In this document: positions 61,914 through 64,000 of the stretch, piece after piece
How positions within the stretch are numbered: the first letter of the stretch is position 1
How the letters are laid out: every line of letters begins with the position of its first letter
From: JBHFEI01 sp041928815
Lineage (GTDB): Bacteria; Pseudomonadota; Alphaproteobacteria; Rhizobiales; Rhizobiaceae
Direction: 5' to 3'
Length of the DNA: 64,000 bases
Assembly: GCF_041928815.1 (NCBI RefSeq)
Contig: NZ_JBHFEI010000005.1
Coordinates: forward strand, 274,515-338,514
Made by a program: the position numbers and the translations under genes
Notes under the pieces: generated by a model
Told to the model about the DNA's origin: nothing
Seen by the model: the letters and a program-made list of their open reading frames with translations, nothing else
Databases searched by the model: none

Positions 61914-62891
61914 TCAGGAAAACAGCATGGAGGAGAGCCGGCGCCGGGCATTGATGGTCACGGGATCCTTGGCGCCCCAGACCTCGAACAGTTGCAGGAG
62001 CTCGCGCCGCGCGCCGTCGTCGTCGAAGGCGCGGTCCTTCCTCATGATCGTCAGCAGATGATCGGCCGCCGCCTGCCGGTCGCCGAGCGCGTTGCGGATC
62101 TTGGCGAGCTTCAGACGCGCGTCGTGATCGTCCGCATCGGCGGCAAGGCGCTGTTCGAGTTCAGCCGGATCGCCGAACTTGCGCGCCTCCTCGAAGAGGC
62201 CGAGCTTCTTCTGAACGGCGGCCACGGCCGCATCCTTCGCTGCCTCCTCGGGCACGCCGTCGAGCACGCCGCGGGCCTCCTCGAGCCTGCCGAGCTCGAC
62301 CAGGCTGCCGGCGAGCCCGGCGATCGCGCCCGCATGGCCGGGCTCGGCATCCAGAACGGCACCGAAGAGGCCGGCCGCGTTCTCGTGATCGCCCGCTTCG
62401 GCAAGCGCCGCCGCCTCGGCGAGAACCGCGTCGATCTCCGCCTGGCGCTCGTCGACCGCCGGACCGGCGATGCGGTCGATGAACTGGCGGATCTGGCTTT
62501 CCGGCACGGCGCCCATGAAGCCGTCGACGGGGCGGCCGGCGGAAAAGGCGATGACGGCCGGGATCGACTGGATGCCGAGCTGTCCGGCGATCGAAGGATG
62601 GTCGTCGATGTTCATCTTCACGAGCCGGACACGGCCGGCGGCCTCCGTCACGACCTTTTCGAGGATCGGCGTCAACTGCTTGCAGGGGCCGCACCAGGGC
62701 GCCCAGAAGTCGACCAGCACGGGCTGCTGGCGCGAGGCCTCGAGCACGTCGCGGGAGAAGGTCGCGGTCGTCGTGTCCTTGATCAGGTCTCCGGCCGGCG
62801 GCGCCGCGGCTGCGGCCGGCGCGCCATAATTGACCGTTCCGGTCATCTGCGCTCCGAATGATCCGCCATAGGGGTTCTGGCTGCCGCTCAT
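61914..62891 (-). CDS. Thioredoxin-TPR co-chaperone, CnoX/YbbN-like
   Basis: The 325-residue protein has an N-terminal thioredoxin domain with an intact active site (VDFWAPWCGPCKQLTPIL), the cis-proline SIPAVIAFSAGRPVDG, and about 170 C-terminal residues of TPR-like helices (LVELGRLEEARGVLDGVPEEA). YbbN/CnoX proteins protect proteins from oxidation and cooperate with GroEL; alphaproteobacterial forms keep the redox cysteines that E. coli lost. Gene order beside LON and Trm112-like genes is typical. The ATG, not the upstream TTG, was chosen. Confidence 0.9.
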   Translation of the reverse strand: MSGSQNPYGGSFGAQMTGTVNYGAPAAAAAPPAGDLIKDTTTATFSRDVLEASRQQPVLVDFWAPWCGPCKQLTPILEKVVTEAAGRVRLVKMNIDDHPSIAGQLGIQSIPAVIAFSAGRPVDGFMGAVPESQIRQFIDRIAGPAVDERQAEIDAVLAEAAALAEAGDHENAAGLFGAVLDAEPGHAGAIAGLAGSLVELGRLEEARGVLDGVPEEAAKDAAVAAVQKKLGLFEEARKFGDPAELEQRLAADADDHDARLKLAKIRNALGDRQAAADHLLTIMRKDRAFDDDGARRELLQLFEVWGAKDPVTINARRRLSSMLFS

Positions 62892-62959
62892 GCTTCGCAA
62901 TCCTTCCTGCTTCGCCGCACTCCCGGCGCTGTCGATCCTTCAGGCCCGAAGATCGTATG

Positions 62960-63463
62960 TCAGGCCGTGACTTTCAAGACAAGCGGCTCGTGGCCCGTGG
63001 CCTCCAGGAAACGCAGGAGATCGGCGGGAGCGACCGAAGTGGTGGCGTCGTTCGACAGCGGATGGCCGTTGACGATCTCCGAGCCCATCAGATCCGCGTC
63101 GACGACGATCTTCACCCTGCCCTCGGTGTCGTTGATGGCGCCGAAGGCAGTGACGGCGCCGGGAATGACGCCGAGATACTCCATCAGCTTTTCCGGCCTG
63201 CCGAAGGAGATCTTGCCGGCCGCTCCGATGATCGTATGCACCGTCTTCAGGTCGACGGTCGCATGCTCCTCGACCGTCAGGAGGAAATACTGCTCCTTGC
63301 GATCCTTCAGGAACAGGTTCTTGGTGTGGGCGCCGGGGATTTCATCGCGAAGGGCGACCGATTCGGCGACGGTGAACACCGGCGCATGCCGCTTCGTCGA
63401 ATGGGCGATGCCGAGCGCGTCGAGAAAGGCGAAGAGCGCCTCGGCCGTCTTGGGTGTGGTCAT
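62960..63463 (-). CDS. Prolyl-tRNA editing protein ProX (YbaK/ProXp family)
   Basis: The 167-residue protein has the trans-editing fold with HAPVFTVAESVALRDEIPGAHTKNLFLKDRKEQYFLLTVEE and FGRPEKLMEYLGVIPGAVTAFGAIND. It hydrolyses alanyl- (or cysteinyl-) tRNA(Pro) in the cytoplasm. I chose the ATG at MTTPKTAEALF; the long upstream extension is arginine-rich and non-homologous. Confidence 0.88.
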   Translation of the reverse strand: MTTPKTAEALFAFLDALGIAHSTKRHAPVFTVAESVALRDEIPGAHTKNLFLKDRKEQYFLLTVEEHATVDLKTVHTIIGAAGKISFGRPEKLMEYLGVIPGAVTAFGAINDTEGRVKIVVDADLMGSEIVNGHPLSNDATTSVAPADLLRFLEATGHEPLVLKVTA

Positions 63464-63822
63464 TCGTGGCTTGCTCCCGAAGTTCGAAACACGCGTCGAT
63501 GAAACCCGATCACGACCCATGCTCCCTGCTGTTCTCGCCGTATTGCGACGGGGCCGAGCGACCGCGTTCCGGCCGGACGCACGTTCAGGGCGGCAGCGGC
63601 GGACATCTCCCCGCATCTGGCCTTACGGCGAATGGCGGACCTCCGCAATGCCGCCGGCCGCATCAGGGCGCCGATTCGACGCCAGCACGGGAGTTCGCAT
63701 TTTTTCGCGCGGACATTTCATTTCCCTGTTGCAATTCAAAATGCCTTAGGCCATATAGCCCCCGTCGCCGCCGGATGGCAGCGGCCCACGGCCACGCAGT
63801 TACCCCGGGCCGTGCAGGATGA
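63464..63822. other. Region between the editing-protein gene and tRNA-Gly
   Basis: No credible gene is seen in these 359 bases. The left part is GC-rich and holds the 5' region of the editing-protein gene; the right part (63690-63760) is more AT-rich and contains the tRNA promoter. Confidence 0.5.
63729..63757 (+). promoter_or_regulatory. Likely promoter of tRNA-Gly
   Basis: TTGCAA (63729-63734) and CATATA (63752-63757) are 17 bases apart, about 65 bases before the tRNA. The boxes fit the housekeeping promoter of alphaproteobacteria. Confidence 0.55.
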
Positions 63823-63897
63823 GCGGGTGTAGCTCAGGGGTAGAGCACAACCTTGCCAAGGTTGGGGTCGGGCGTTCGAATCGCCTCACCCGCTCCA
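63823..63897 (+). tRNA. tRNA-Gly (anticodon GCC)
   Basis: The sequence folds as a complete cloverleaf. The acceptor stem GCGGGTG pairs with CACCCGC, the D-arm is GCTCAGGGGTAGAGC, the anticodon arm CCTTGCCAAGG has anticodon GCC, and the T-arm contains GTTCGAATC. The 3' CCA is encoded. The discriminator base is T. It reads GGC and, by wobble, GGU glycine codons. The remaining 103 bases of the window hold no recognisable gene. Confidence 0.95.
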
Positions 63898-64000
63898 ATT
63901 CTTCCAGATTGCCAAGCCTCGGTTGTCCGTCGTCGAATGATTTGAGACTTTTTAGGCTTTGTAAGAACGGATTTTGCGGCTCGCTAGCGGTTTGATTTAA

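Noticed and set aside
63823..64000. tRNA-Gly 3' end as an integration site
   Set aside because: No integrase gene or repeated 3' tRNA segment lies within the 103 remaining bases, so there is no evidence in the window.

Overview
The window looks like a chromosomal segment of a high-GC alphaproteobacterium of the Rhizobiales, most likely family Rhizobiaceae. The support is a 2.8-kresidue cyclic beta-1,2-glucan synthase (NdvB/ChvB type) next to an OpgC-type succinyltransferase, the comF-grxC-nitrilase and PPIase-argJ-GNAT-mutT gene orders beside secA, a glnK-amtB pair behind a sigma-54 promoter, and four copies of the intergenic palindromic repeat common in rhizobia. I cannot name the genus from sequence alone.

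Layout. 1-9.7 kb: housekeeping genes (nitrilase-like, grxC, comF, methyltransferase, an orphan Flp pilin with a small membrane protein, mutT, GNAT, argJ, periplasmic parvulin, secA). 9.8-16.9 kb: a flippase with a BioF2-like acyltransferase, then a MASE1 sensor kinase translationally coupled to an acyl-CoA synthetase. 17.1-29.5 kb: an accessory catabolic region with a DUF1989 protein, a polar-amino-acid ABC importer, a ureohydrolase, a GntR/FCD regulator, a VOC protein, the 5-oxoprolinase genes pxpA, pxpB and pxpC, two D-2-hydroxyacid dehydrogenases, a D-amino-acid aminotransferase and an M20 amidohydrolase. Three copies of a near-identical GGTATACC-centred palindrome stand before the three transcription units, which argues that the region is one GntR-controlled regulon. 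29.8-35.1 kb: a MarR regulator and a complete branched-chain/amide-type ABC importer. 35.5-37 kb: an unrecognised polytopic membrane protein. 37-42.4 kb: a lower lysine-catabolism operon (HglS, D-2-hydroxyglutarate dehydrogenase, piperideine-6-carboxylate dehydrogenase) with a divergent LysR regulator. 42.9-52.6 kb: ndvB-opgC. 53-64 kb: housekeeping genes (LolA-like, ftsK, amtB, glnK, tesB, ubiH-like, Trm112-like, LON-domain, CnoX-like, prolyl-tRNA editing protein) and a tRNA-Gly(GCC).

The most interesting part is the 17-29 kb region. Its enzymes suggest that an imported guanidino-, ureido- or cyclic-amide amino acid is broken down: the ureohydrolase could release urea, PxpABC could open a lactam, the M20 enzyme could cut a carbamoyl or amide bond, and the aminotransferase and dehydrogenases could handle the freed (probably D-) amino acid. 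The substrate cannot be read from the sequence. The second strong story is lysine breakdown through 2-oxoadipate and D-2-hydroxyglutarate, where the HglS catalytic residues can be located by position.
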